From Coccinella septempunctata (Eukaryota > Arthropoda > Insecta > Coleoptera > Coccinellidae), in NCBI RefSeq assembly GCF_907165205.1, contig NC_058190.1:13524001-13588000 (forward strand): a DNA stretch of 64,000 bases, in the 5' to 3' direction. The stretch's first letter is position 1, and every line of letters begins with the position of its first letter. Made by a program: the position numbers and the translations under genes. Below, piece by piece: positions 23,101 through 32,849 of the stretch. The notes under the pieces were generated by a model. It searched no databases. It worked only from the letters and a program-made list of their open reading frames with translations, and had not been told where the DNA came from.

Positions 23101-26100
23101 AAAGATCAACAGCACCATAGTGTACAGATCACAGACTAATTGAACCGAAAATAGATATAATATAATGAACAAGGTTGCACTCACTACTTTATTTAGGCCC
23201 GGTACTTTCACCTTCGAATAAATTTTATTCACTGTCAATAAGTATCCGTCAAATAATTTCCTATCTGAAGGATACCTTATTTCGGTGCTTTCAGATGAAA
23301 TTATTTGACGAATAACAATTCTTTGAAAACACGGTATACTGCTTTTCACTGATTAATGTAAAATAAGACACCGCATTGTAGAAATTGTCATAATTCCAAC
23401 TAGAAAGCAAATATTTCGTGAAAATCACATAAAGAATAACCATACATCCAGAATCTAAAAATTTCAACCAATTATGACGTACCGACATTCTATCTATGAC
23501 AAATAAAATCTTATTAACGAGTTTCAATGACAGATTTATTCGATGAATAACACTAACTGAAACTGAAAAGACTGCATTTTTACTTATCCTAAGAATAAGA
23601 CTTATCTATCGAATAAATTTAGTTATTCGCACGTGAAAGTACCGGGCCTTAATGAATTAATTAACTCGACATGTTTCTCCTCATCGATCGGCAGCATCAG
23701 GAGTTCTAGAAGATCAATCCATAAACATGGATTTTGTCCTAAAATGTTGAGCTTAAGTAAATAGATAGCCCACTCTGAAAACAAGCTTCATTGCTATCTG
23801 TATAAGTTAATGATTCAAGTCAAAACTAAATTGAAAAGAAATCACATTTAAAATTTTTTCTTAGTAATCGAAAGAAAACATTTTCGAATAATTTTTAGGG
23901 ATGAACAGAAAAAGATGTCGAAAATCTCTCCTATAAAAAAAAAAGTTGATACGAATCTTTATATCTCTATTCTCGATTATTATCGACTAATGAAACCTTA
24001 AAAATGAGCTGGAGATTTTGGATATAATCTTCAAAGTAACTTATAGTCTCTATAAAGCATGCGGAGAAAAATTGAGGCAGGCATTTGATACGGAAAAGAG
24101 AAACGAGAAAAAAGAGAGTTAATACGAATCTTTATATCTCTATTATCGATTATTATCGACTAATGAAACCTTAAAAATGAGCTGGAGATTTTGGATATAA
24201 TCTTCAAAGTAACTTATAGTCTCTATAAAGCATGCGGAGAAAAATTGAGGCAGGCATTTGATACGGAAAAGAGAAACGAGAAAAAATCATGACAAAACCA
24301 AACCAGTATGTTCCATAATCAAGAACGAAACAAGAAACACAAAAAAAAATGAATACAGCAGATATAAGTGCTGATACTTTAAACAATTACTTTTCTTCGA
24401 TTGCACATGAATGAGAACACAGCAGCTTTCCCATCACACAAAAATAGTGCCATAAAGCTGTTGGTAGGTCATATACCACATTCGCAAGTAGCATTTAAAT
24501 TCAATTCAACCATAGAATGCGAGATAGCGAACATAATTTGAAACCTAAAGATCAAACACACAAGATATTTATGGCATTTAAACAACTGTTGTGAAAAAAA
24601 GTGAGTGATGCTCATGATGATGATGCTGATGATAGAGCCACTAACTATCATTAATAAATGTTTGAAAGGGGAAGTGATTCCAGAATAGATAAAGTCACCG
24701 AGGGTCATACAAGTTTGTAAGAAAGGGGATACTAAAGACCCTCAAAATTACAAGCCAATTTCAATACTGCCATCGTTGTCAAAGATTTTTGAAGAGATAA
24801 TGAAATCTAGACTGATTGACTATTTCGAGGAAAATACATTAATGGGTATCACCAGCATAATTACAAACGGAACAAATCTACCACAACAGCTTTGCTAGAA
24901 ATTGTCAGCCAAGTTTTAAGGGCGGAAAACGAGGGTAAGATGGCCGAAATACTGTCAAGGGATCTCTCCAAGGCTTTTGATAGTGTTCACCATGGAATAT
25001 TATTGAGGAAACTAGAACATTATAATTAAAAGACTGCGCTTTACATCTCAGGCGTTCATATCTTGAGAATCGACACCAGTTTATTGTCACAAAAGAAGAT
25101 AATTCGATGGGGTGTACCACAGGGCTCTATATTAGGGCCTGTGCTCTTCATAATTTTTTTGAATTATTTGCACATGGAATCTTCGTTTGCACAGAGTTTC
25201 TTTGCAACCTTGTTGTTCGCGGACGATACATGCTTTTTCTTGAAGGCTTTAGATTTGGAGACACTCGGATTGGTGGAGAAAGTTGTAATCTTCATTCAGT
25301 AATATGAGGTCTATTGTGTGTAATTTTCCGGTCTGTGAGAACCGTGCGATACCAGTAGAGCTAGGATCATTTTCCAATACAGAATCTGGATGGTATTTGT
25401 AATAAGGAACCTTTTGTGACCTTAGAAGTTGGTATTTCATAGCCAATTCTTGATGTAAAATCTTGTCAACAGCATCATGTCTATTCTTGTACTCCGTGCC
25501 TGAGAACATCTGGCATCCCCGAGATGTGTTGGATCGTCCGCCACTGCGGTGTCCTTGGCGATATATTTCATATAGTTCCTTGTAGGAATCACTTGATCTT
25601 GATGGCAATGATGAATCCATCTGTCTCAGGAAACAACTTTCCGGAACTCAACCAGTAGTTCGACGCCGATATGTCGTCATAATCATGATTGACCTCGTTC
25701 TGGTGTCTCCCATGTAGAGGTTTACCAATCAGTTTCTGCATTTTGCTTTCTGCAGAGTGTTCGACGATTTCAATGTGATCCTGTTGAATCAACCAATGTT
25801 ACCAAGCTTGCAACCGTACCATCATTCAGATTGCCAACAGTAACACTCCATCGAGAGGGAGTAAATGCTGACCATGGTGTTGGTCTCATTTGACCTCGCC
25901 AGAGAAACACAACTCGCCTCTATGGAAAGCGTCCGTAGCTCAGTTGTTGGAGAGTCGGCTTAGGACCGCAAGCCCTAAGTGTAGATGGCTATAAGCCAAG
26001 CACATAGTAGAATGTGCTACGGTAGTGCCATCATTCACTGTTGGGTTAAAATTAACAGTGCTGTGCCTAAGGTGGCGTAAGGACACAGTAACGAATCCTA

Positions 26101-29100
26101 CACAAAATAACGAAATTAATTAGATGCTAGTAGGCAAAGTTATAATAATTAATGTTAACGGATTCCATATGACCCCTTCCAATAGCCTCTAGGTATCTGC
26201 CGTTCGCCTGAACCCCGAACCACGGTTATAAAGGCTGCGCTTCTTAAAACGAAACAGACAAGCGGAATAAATTTATTTAGAAAAAATTCTCGGGCACGTC
26301 GATTTTTGTTTCGAGGGGGACCACTTTTAAGGTCAAATTCACAACTATATCGCGAAATTTTGAACAGGAAAGATAGGGTTTTCATGAAGTCCATACTCAA
26401 ACGCCAGAAAAATTGAATGTATGGATTGGTATTTATGGTGAACGACTCATTGGGCCAATCTTTATCGATGGAAATCTAACAGGTGATAAATATTTACAAT
26501 AATAATAAATAGGTACCCTTTAATTGTGGATATTATCGAAAATGACGATCGTTATTTGAATGATCATTTTATGTTCCAACAAGATGGGGCGCCTCCTCAC
26601 CATGCACAAGAAGTGCGAGAATTCTTGGACAGAATGTTTCCTGGAAAATTGATAGGACCATCGTTGTTTCAAATTCAAATGTCAATATTTCAAAATATCA
26701 ATGAATCAAATGAAGAAAAAACCAATATTCTGAACTCAGGATGAAAAGACCTTCTAAATGAGGTGAAATTTACCCCATCTTCCTTATTGAAAATTTATGG
26801 GTTGTTGTTCTAACACTAAGGGTTGAAGCGACATAGTTGTCGATTTGACCTTAGAAGCTGCCCCCCTCGCAACAAAAATCGACGTTTCCGAGCATTTTTT
26901 CAAAATAAATTTATTCCGCCCGTTATCTCGTCGGTTTCGTTTTAAAAAGCCCACTCTGTAGTACATGCGAGTCGAAGCAGAAGAAAACGTTCGCATAAAA
27001 AGTCACATTAATTTGGCGTTTCGGATTTCAAGTTCGGGTATAATTGTAAACCAATTAGAATTGTGAATAAGATACTGAAAATCCTTAGAGTTTTCATGAA
27101 AATTTAGGATTCAGCTCGTTTCAACCTCTGCTTCAAAAGTTACCCTTTGTCAATGTGTGCTTTCGATTTTTAGGGGTAAAAACGACCCGTATCTTCAAAA
27201 AAAAAAAGGAAACCATGAATTGGAACATTTTGAAGATTGAGGACCCATTAGCGTCCCATACACGAACGAATATATCTGATACGTGGCGAGTCAAATCCGT
27301 AAGAATAGGATATCTTTTCGTTAAGATTAACCAGGCGCCAGATATGACTCGATGAGAATTTGTTCGAATCATCTGCAGGTTTTAATCTCTCCTTTAGTGG
27401 ATAATACCTAATATTATTTGTTGAATCATTTTTATGAGTAAGTGGACAAGAGACATCTCAACTGGCAAATAAGTTATCTCTAGGATGAATTGAATGTTGT
27501 TTCATTGCTTTGCTCTACTTTCGCCTTCCGTAAATGTGGGACGTGAATTAACCATATGTAGAAGCGGCTAACAGACGACATGGCAAACTTTGGCCAACGT
27601 CTGCTCGTCCAAACGTTGGCGCATCGGGTGTATGTAAAACATATAGCAAAGCGACACCAACGCTGGCGCTGGCCAGGGTTCGCCTAGAAGACGGTATTTT
27701 CAACAGACATCAAAGAGACTAGTTTAGACTACACACGACACACTGGACATATTTGAAATTATAAGGTTTTTTAACAATTTCTATCTGGCTTGAATGGTTT
27801 ATGGTATGTATGCCTTAGCTATATAATATGACCCGAGTTTTTTCTTTGCTTAATAGTTTTTGACAGAAATAACGCAGTTGAACATAAGAGTAAGGCAGAC
27901 GCTGCTATTACTGAATAATCGTTTCACCAATGTTTCTACAAACGTTCACTGAAACGCAGGCCAAGCCTTGTCATGCCGCCTGTATACCACGTTTTTAATT
28001 CACTCATAAAATCTAGCGGTCTTTGTAAAGATTTCATTTGACAACAGCAAATGAGAGTTATTATCACAGGCATTTATGTTTTTATTAAGTCATGGATTCA
28101 CTGAAATAACCCAATCGTCGCTCTCTTACTTAGTTGTATCATAATGATACAGCGAGCGGAAAGAATTTACGGAAAAAAAGTATGTATGCGGCTGAAAAAT
28201 ACTTGCCTTCAAGAATAATCCACTTTTGGTTCGGAAATTACGTACCACGTAAAATGTTATTCTTTGTTGAGGAGATTTTTTTGTTTCTGGCGGAACTCAT
28301 ATCAACAACATCAAAAATAGGTTCGGAAGTGAGGGATTTCAGCGAAACTAGTTCTTGGTTAACGCATTGTTTACCATATTATTTTTTCATTTCAGATTTT
28401 TATTATATTTCAGGCTATTATTATATTTAAGATTATTTTTATACTTCAGAATACGTTTTCAGATAAGCATTACACCCAAATTATGGAATTGGATAAAAGA
28501 ATGACACAAGCTGATTATGGAGAAGAATATGAGCCATTATCAGTCAGTAGATTGAAGCATCAATTAGAACTGTTTTGTCCACTTGAGGAGAATGTGAAGG
28601 TTACTTCTAATTTTTTCCACTTTTCATCACTTCTACCAACAAACTTGATGTATTTTATTCATAGAAATATATTAGCATTGATGTAACGGCCTTTAGAGGA
28701 GAAATAGCAAACTTAACTTCATGGCTCCAAGTCGAAAACAAGGTTCCTTGTTATCTAGGTTGTTAGCGATAACTATTGAAAGTCAAAAACTGAGTTCACA
28801 AATTTATTCGACAATTTATTTCAAAACATCGAAAAATTTATATCCCTGTAAGGATATAAACTAGTATCAGTCAAACGAAAAGTATAGGTGGAATTGGCAA
28901 ACAATCTACTATAAATAACTGGAATATTTCCTTACTAGTAAGACCAGCAATCTAGTTTCTCGGTGGATCTATCTTTTACCACCAAATCAATAAAAAAAAG
29001 CGAAAAAAATCAACCGGATTTATTCAAGAACGACTATTCCATCACGGTCGATGCCGTATGTCTAATATCAATGCTGTTAATTGTTTCTCTTATTTAGAAT

Positions 29101-30834
29101 AGGATGCCGAAGCGAATAAAATAAGCTATATGTAAGAAGGGATGGCCTGACTTCTTACTAAGGATTATAGATTATGGTTTATACCTTGATTTCATACAAC
29201 GTTTTTTTTTCTATTCAGAATATTTGAGGGATTTCTACACCGGGAGAAATATCAGTTCCAAATAGCAGGTTAGGTAAATTGATGGATATAGTAAATAGAA
29301 GGATAGATAAAATATCCTAACAAAATTTTTCTGAGTTTACTATGATAAACTACCTCCATCCATCAATTTTCTTGGCAGGCCATTTTGAACTCGAAAAATA
29401 AGGAATACACAGTTCATCGTAGACTGAATAGTTCATTTATTTAAATTATGTTAAAATATTTTAGTCACCCCTCTATGTACTCTAGCTATCAATTTTCTTG
29501 GCCGGTTATATTGAACTGACTTCTCTTCTGGAGAAAGAATCCTTAAAACATTCTGAATAGAAAAAAAAAAGAAAAATATAATATGAAATATTCAAATCAA
29601 GGATTATAAAACATAATCTATAATACTTGGTGTGGAATCAGTCCATCCCTCCTTCCATATAGTTACTATTCTACTGTTGTACTGTATCAAAAAATCCTTA
29701 TAGAATCAACTGGAAAAACTTGAGTTGAACAAAGAAGAAGAGATTGTGGATATGGAATTACCGGAGATGCCTGAAAATGTACTTGGTTTACATCGTTCAG
29801 ATATAATGAAAAAGGTGCGTGTAACAAAGATAACAAATTAAGCATACCTTGCATAACCAGAGCTATCCGATTGGTCATCATTTCTAAGTTTCTTTACGTT
29901 GTTTTTCAGATATCGCATCATAAGAAACCACAATCAGTTAATAGTATTTCAGGAGATAGCTTCATGCCTAGGAAATCCGTTGAAAATGCAGAAGACACAG
30001 CGTTATCCAGAGATGCATTCAAAACTTTCCTTCATAAACGTCAGGTAAACACATTTCAGTTGTGATGATATATACTTCAAAATTGTGAAAGTGTGTAATA
30101 GAAACATTTGAAAGTTACTATACAAATAACACTGTTTATATTTAGAAATAAAATTAAAAATTTTTGTCGTATGAAAATGAGAAAAAACACTTATGTTCTT
30201 CCTATAGATGTATATGGAATTGGAATCGAAACGGTAAGGAATAGTCTTCCGTCCATTCCTATTCCCGCTATTGATTTGAATATTGTGCATAGCTTCATAT
30301 GCAGTGTTATAAGAAACAATTTAATAAGTAAACTTCAAGCAACAACGTATAACAAATCATTGAGAAACGACTCTATTTTTGAATAAATATCACATACTTC
30401 CGGATATAATCTTTGTTTATCGCTACTGCATTAATATAAGTTTTCATGAACTCATGAAACCGTGCTTCTGGCGCTTGTGAATCCTCTGGGTGTATCAAAT
30501 CTACCGATCTTCTGGTCGAAGGCCTACTTTTATTCTTATACATAGCATATTGGTCCCTATTTTGTCACTTATTTAATTAATTCTTGAAAAATTTTTAGGT
30601 GTTTCTTTTATACACTCCGTTGAATCATTTTCAGTGAAATTACAATATACAGTGATGCTTTATCAATTTCAGATAATCAGCCAAAAAATGAAGACAGAAG
30701 ACAAAAATTATACTCCAGATAAGGAATATATAAAAGGAGAATTGGAAAGATCGTTCGAAGAACATTATGATAATATTGAGAAGAACCTGGATAAGTTTGA
30801 TGATTATGTTGAAGAGGAAATTGATGAGAAGTAA
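14078..30834 (+). CDS. RBFA: Ribosome-binding factor A, mitochondrial (complete, 7 exons)
   Basis: Predicted maturation factor that binds the small mitoribosomal subunit RNA during assembly in the mitochondrial matrix. Exons: 14078-14199, 14255-14450, 22887-23055, 28463-28599, 29704-29814, 29910-30044, 30673-30834. All junctions are GT-AG and in phase, giving 342 residues plus TAA. Residues 1-40 are basic with R, S, F and N and no acidic residue, like a mitochondrial targeting sequence. The RbfA fold spans about residues 68-165: FRRVNVLNKMFMRYITDL, LGIEITKV, then GISPDYKKLNIFW and LSQLKVVGVVPPLGFVED. It aligns by eye with the vertebrate protein, including the GLHRSDIMKK segment that resembles the late GIDHEALNKQI block. 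The C-terminus is acidic and helical. If intron 2 is read through, frame 14451-14491 ends quickly at a stop, so splicing across 8.4 kb is required. Confidence 0.93.
14255..14450 (+). CDS. RBFA: RBFA exon 2
   Basis: 196 bp, acceptor TTTTTTAG, donor GTTGGT. Encodes the first helix and strand of the RbfA domain, FRRVNVLNKMFMRYITDL and LGIEITK. Short 55-bp intron before it, 8.4-kb intron after it. Confidence 0.93.
15229..16400 (-). mobile_element. R1/Jockey-type LINE fragment, end of RT and RNase H-like region
   Basis: Minus-strand translation contains VIRPIVTYGCIVWW, the conserved block after the RT domain, and FTGHCRLTAHLHTLN followed by a DHIL-D-PSG stretch, the cysteine/histidine-type C-terminal block of RNase H-bearing LINEs. 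Several frameshifts; dead. Confidence 0.65.
16420..16720 (-). mobile_element. R4/Dong-like LINE 3' end
   Basis: The reverse complement matches 45190-45465: the end of the endonuclease domain, the GC-rich tail with GGAGCCGA and CACGAG, and AAAGGGCTC-AACAGAGCT. It interrupts or abuts the R1-like LINE pieces on either side. Confidence 0.65.
16718..16845 (+). repeat. Simple-sequence tract
   Basis: (ATT)n/(CAT)n at about 16720-16748 and an A/G-rich (GAAAA)n-like run at 16795-16842. Any reading frame through it is low complexity. Confidence 0.6.
16880..17915 (-). mobile_element. R1/Jockey-type LINE fragment, RT palm, split by a foldback MITE
   Basis: Minus strand: SLDIKGAFNAAL (RT motif A, normally LDIEGAF) at about 17770-17810, then RGCPEFGVQS (normally RGCPQGGVLS) at about 17630-17665, and after the inserted foldback (17012-17626) SPWQQDCLCLV, the continuation. 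Dead copy, probably once continuous with 15229-16400. Confidence 0.6.
17012..17626. mobile_element. 615-bp foldback MITE with TIRs of about 70 bp, TA target
   Basis: Left CAGGGTGGGCAAAATTCGTT, and the inverted right end CAAGGTGGGCAAAATTCGTT, continuing through CTCGAGAACTATAGCAGCTA with one or two differences; further inner inverted similarity. TA on both flanks. Mariner-type non-autonomous element inside a LINE. Confidence 0.8.
17916..18201. mobile_element. 286-bp MITE with TIRs of about 28 bp, TA target
   Basis: CAGTGCATCCCATTTTGGGT at the left end recurs inverted at the right, each followed inward by GA(G/A)ACAGC. TA lies just outside both ends. It sits exactly between a minus-strand and a plus-strand LINE fragment. 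Confidence 0.75.
18202..18690 (+). mobile_element. R1/Jockey-type LINE fragment, YADD to end of RT
   Basis: Plus-strand translation IQAYADDIT (RT catalytic motif), then WCEEEQLGVNPGKT, the conserved block after it, and GSIVWWFC further on. Frameshifts after about 18360. Opposite orientation to the fragment on the other side of the MITE. Confidence 0.65.
18870..19040. repeat. Dispersed repeat, copy 2
   Basis: Second copy of the repeat at 3110-3280, same orientation. Confidence 0.55.
19041..22201. other. RBFA intron 2, no gene seen
   Basis: No protein motif or structured RNA recognised. The segment near 19180-19290 (TGTCTGTCTGTTCGCGATAA and following) looks like an interspersed repeat, but no second copy is certain here. 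Otherwise featureless AT-rich sequence. Confidence 0.4.
22205..22833. mobile_element. PIF/Harbinger-like element, 629 bp, TAA target duplication
   Basis: TIRs GGCTAGCCGCACATTGAGGG and, inverted, GGCTAACCGCACATTGAGGG (one mismatch, both then CAG), flanked by TAA on each side (22202-22204, 22834-22836). A 3-bp TWA duplication and GG start fit PIF/Harbinger. Subterminal copies of the same sequence recur inside each end (near 22285-22330 and 22700-22740). A MADF-domain remnant lies inside. Confidence 0.75.
22417..22602 (+). pseudogene. MADF (Myb/SANT-like) domain remnant inside the Harbinger-like element
   Basis: An open frame reads KVLYDTSNNDYMPTKYKDEI followed by WEEISKNI, the typical start of a MADF DNA-binding domain. 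Harbinger elements encode such a Myb/SANT-like partner of the transposase. Too short to be functional; no start codon is required for the call. Confidence 0.55.
22887..23055 (+). CDS. RBFA: RBFA exon 3
   Basis: 169 bp, acceptor CTTTTTTTCAG, donor GTTAGA. Encodes VGISPDYKKLNIFW and a helix ending LSQLKVVGVVPPLGFVE, the second half of the RbfA domain. It lies between two PIF/Harbinger-like elements, 53 bp and 140 bp away. Confidence 0.94.
23196..23648. mobile_element. PIF/Harbinger-like MITE, 453 bp, TTA target duplication
   Basis: Perfect 16-bp TIRs GGCCCGGTACTTTCAC with imperfect extension (TTCGAATAA / GCGAATAA), flanked by TTA on both sides (23193-23195, 23649-23651). No coding capacity. 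Confidence 0.78.
23945..24290. repeat. 173-bp tandem duplication, nearly identical
   Basis: Unit 23945-24117 is repeated at 24118-24290 with only a few differences (for example GTTGATACG and GTTAATACG). Low divergence means a recent duplication, or possibly an assembly artefact. Confidence 0.85.
24340..25284 (+). mobile_element. CR1/Jockey-type LINE fragment
   Basis: Plus-strand frames give DTLNNYFSSIAHE, VCKKGDTKDPQNYKPISILP, SKIFEEIMKSRL, DLSKAFDSVHHGILLRKL (motif A), GVPQGSILGPVLF and LLFADDT (catalytic FADD). Stops and frameshifts throughout, truncated after the palm where an R4-like fragment begins. Confidence 0.75.
25285..25792 (-). mobile_element. R4/Dong-like LINE fragment, Cys/His and endonuclease region
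   Basis: The reverse complement matches 44520-45030 of the main LINE copy: NRHDAVDKILHQEL (arginine-histidine motif after the Cys/His knuckle), then a region of VPYYKYHPDSVLEND. Truncated before the PD-D/ExK core. Confidence 0.7.
25864..25915 (+). repeat. Dispersed repeat (GCTGACCATGG family), copy 1
   Basis: GCTGACCATGGTGTTGGTCT followed by CATTTGACCTCGCCAGAG. Relatives at 51399-51450 (same strand) and, inverted, at 61455-61512 and about 52095-52160. Confidence 0.6.
25929..26100 (+). repeat. tRNA-like SINE head
   Basis: TCCGTAGCTCAGTTGTTGGA has the form of a pol III A box within a tRNA D arm, and GGCTT/AAGCC can form an anticodon-like stem around GGACCGC. A good B box is lacking and the acceptor stem is not closed, so it is not a functional tRNA. 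A SINE derived from a tRNA is the best explanation. Confidence 0.4.
26227..26960. mobile_element. Mariner-family element, internally deleted, long TIRs
   Basis: Inverted arms of about 130 bp: left CTTAAAACGAAAC, GGAATAAATTTATTT and CGTCGATTTTTGTT; right arm the same in reverse (26830-26950). TA flanks. The interior keeps a piece of transposase only. Confidence 0.72.
26411..26744 (+). pseudogene. Mariner-like transposase fragment
   Basis: Reads LNVWIGIYGERLIGPIFIDG, then after a frame break DHFMFQQDGAPPHHAQEVRE and FLDRMFPGKLIG. This is the second catalytic Asp block (QQDGAPPH) of insect mariner-like DDE/D transposases. The first and third catalytic regions are missing. Confidence 0.75.
27544..28003. 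mobile_element. Possible MITE with imperfect TIRs
   Basis: GTGAATTAA at the left recurs inverted at the right, and ACATGGCAAACTTTGGCC near the left end resembles GCATGACAAGGCTTGGCC inverted near the right. Termini uncertain. Confidence 0.35.
28463..28599 (+). CDS. RBFA: RBFA exon 4
   Basis: 137 bp, acceptor CGTTTTCAG, donor GTTACT. Completes FVED from a split codon, followed by KHYTQIMELDKRM, the conserved end of the domain, and an acidic helical stretch. Confidence 0.9.
28695..28920. repeat. Dispersed repeat, second copy of 10565-10800
   Basis: Same orientation, about 70-75 percent similar by eye, with GGTTGTTAGCGATAAC shared exactly. Begins about 95 bp after RBFA exon 4. Confidence 0.5.
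29126..29662. mobile_element. Foldback MITE in RBFA intron 4
   Basis: Inverted arms of about 95 bp: left CTATATGTAAGAAGGGATGG and right, inverted, CTATATGGAAGGAGGGATGG, both continuing to TATAGATTATG and TTTTTTTCTATTCAGAAT. Two inner direct copies of ATCAATTTTCTTGGC. Confidence 0.65.
29704..29814 (+). CDS. RBFA: RBFA exon 5
   Basis: 111 bp, phase 0 both ends, acceptor CCTTATAG, donor GTGCGT. An acidic helix followed by VLGLHRSDIMKK, comparable to the late conserved helix of animal RBFA. Confidence 0.9.
29910..30044 (+). CDS. RBFA: RBFA exon 6
   Basis: 135 bp, phase 0 both ends, acceptor GTTTTTCAG, donor GTAAAC. A basic, low-conservation linker ending FLHKRQ. Confidence 0.87.
30673..30834 (+). 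CDS. RBFA: RBFA exon 7 (last)
   Basis: 162 bp including the TAA stop at 30832-30834, acceptor CAATTTCAG. An acidic C-terminus, 53 residues rich in E, D and K. Confidence 0.88.
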   Translation: MISQKMKTEDKNYTPDKEYIKGELERSFEEHYDNIEKNLDKFDDYVEEEIDEK

Positions 30835-31049
30835 ACATTTCATTATCACGAATATTATTACATAATATAATATTATGTTATAAAGTGGCACAGCCAACAT
30901 TTTGTTTTGGGGCTGCTGTACACCGATCGATAATGTGATTTGGCGAAAGCTTCTTCACCAGAAAAAAATTTGAATTGGTATCTAGCTGCGCCAGTGATGT
31001 TATGTATATACTTATTATATTATATTTTCAGGGGTATGCTAATATGTAT

Positions 31050-31055
31050 AATAAA
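31050..31055 (+). terminator. Candidate RBFA polyadenylation signal
   Basis: AATAAA 216 bp after the RBFA stop codon. It is the first canonical hexamer I found downstream; use of the site is inferred. Confidence 0.4.
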
Positions 31056-31611
31056 GATGACTGAGATTGAACAATTGGTTTTAGTTTCACCTTGAAGATC
31101 AACAACTTCCAGTTTTATGAGTTGAATAGAAATATTAATTACTGAGCTGAGGTCGAACTTTGTAGGACGAATTTTTCCGATAAAAAATGTATCCATGAAC
31201 TGATAATTTTGTTGAAAAAAATACTTCACAAATTTCACTTACGCCATGAATATGATGGAAGGACCAATTGCATTTCCACCCCGTCAGCAGATGGACGTAT
31301 CTACCTCAAACGTAACGGTATTAATTTGCAAGAGCATTTGAAGTTAACTCTTTGAGCTTCAAGAGCTTGATATCTGCAGCGTCATCTAATGGAATCGAAA
31401 TAAATAGCAAAATGAATTTTTTACAAAACCTTGCTTCTTTCGGGAAATATGCCATATGCGTAGAAAGATTTATCAGTTAGTGGCCGTACTCGAGAGAACG
31501 GAAATAATTTCCTGCATCACCAATGTTTGCATCAAATTTCTAAAAAATTTTCATGTATTTTATAATACATAATTGCCAATCAGCCCTGCCAATCTTGAGT
31601 AATAAACAGTA

Positions 31612-31804
31612 GGTCCTTTCGTTTGCATAAAAAGTGTAGCACTTTTTTACACTCGATTTTAGTATTCGTTTGCTGATTGAATTTACACCAGTGTAGAGGA
31701 GGTGTAGTTTATCTACAACTCCTTTTGACTATGTGTAGATAAACTACAATTACTCTACACTGGTATAAATCAAATCGAGTGGTATAAATCAAATCGAAAG
31801 TACC
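31612..31804. mobile_element. Truncated copy of the palindromic GGTCCTTTCG MITE
   Basis: Matches the intact copy at 63025-63232 from GGTCCTTTCGTTTGCAT through the central palindrome. The right terminal arm is lost and replaced by a short duplicated GGTATAAATCAAATCGA. Confidence 0.7.
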
Positions 31805-32849
31805 TGGTGTGACCATTAAAAATAGCAATTTTTTTGTATATATTAAGATCAATATCGCGTCAGAATTTACTCTGATGCAGATGCATTTCTTTCTCAACAT
31901 GTTCGTGCAGTACACATAGTTAAAAACAAAGGACAGGAGAGGGGATTTGATAAAAGATTCTTCAACAAAAGGTGCCGTTCCAGGATGTCCGATGAAATGT
32001 GTAGGTACTTAAGCTAGATCAATATAATATTCATTTTCTTGGGAATTTTTATGAAATTCTCCACATTAAATCAAAAATCAGAAGATAACGCACCACACTG
32101 CATTCATACGATACTGCCACGGTACGTAATAGCAATAGCGGAACGCGGAGGTCACGCTCCTCTAGTCAAAATCAGCTATACCGTCTGTTCCGATATTCCT
32201 GAACAGTACTGTCAGTATTTCAGAGACGATGCCTATTGGCCCAGTCGTTCGAGTTCTATTGTACACGATTGCGGGCCAGTAAAACCAGCAATATCGAAAC
32301 AGGCCCATAATGTGAAATTTCAAACCTATCCCGATGTACAAAGCGCCGACGTCAAAACCACGTGACGGAGGCAAGACAATCACGATAGAATGATTGTTGG
32401 CTTCGGATTTTCTCGTTGCGCCGGCGAACGACAATCGGCTGTTTCTTTCAAATGCATGATGCCTCAGTTTAAAAGATCGAGATCCCTTTGACTATAGTTA
32501 CTATAATTGAAGATTGATAACTTACGTCATAGAAATACCAAACGTCATGTATTGAAGTCTTGAATGACCAGAAAGAGATTCCCAAAGTTTTGACTGTTCA
32601 GGTTGAGGCATTTGCTCAAGCATCTCAGAATACATCATGTGTTGTTCTCCCAACCTCATCACGAGGAAGAGATCTGAAGGGTTGTTTCAATTAGAGGATG
32701 AAATCATTTACAGGTTATTTATAATCCAAGTTGAACCTAAACGCATTTCTGAAGAAAACGTTACATTGGTGTCAGATGTGGGGGTTCAAACATCGCTCGA
32801 ATTAAATTAACATTTTCGGTTATTTGACTTCATGCCAGTGACCACAAGG

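Noticed and set aside
23671..23712. Third hammerhead-like sequence on the minus strand (CTGATG ... GAAACATGTCGAG)
   Set aside because: The core lacks the full CTGATGA, and no convincing stem II pairs between it and GAAAC. Only a resemblance.
25929..26005. Functional tRNA gene
   Set aside because: No closed acceptor stem and no good B box or T arm; kept only as a tRNA-like SINE head.
32039..32365. 108-codon plus-strand frame in the RBFA-CRTC intergenic region
   Set aside because: No recognisable motif, no clear splice or promoter context, and a 90-codon frame overlaps it on the other strand.
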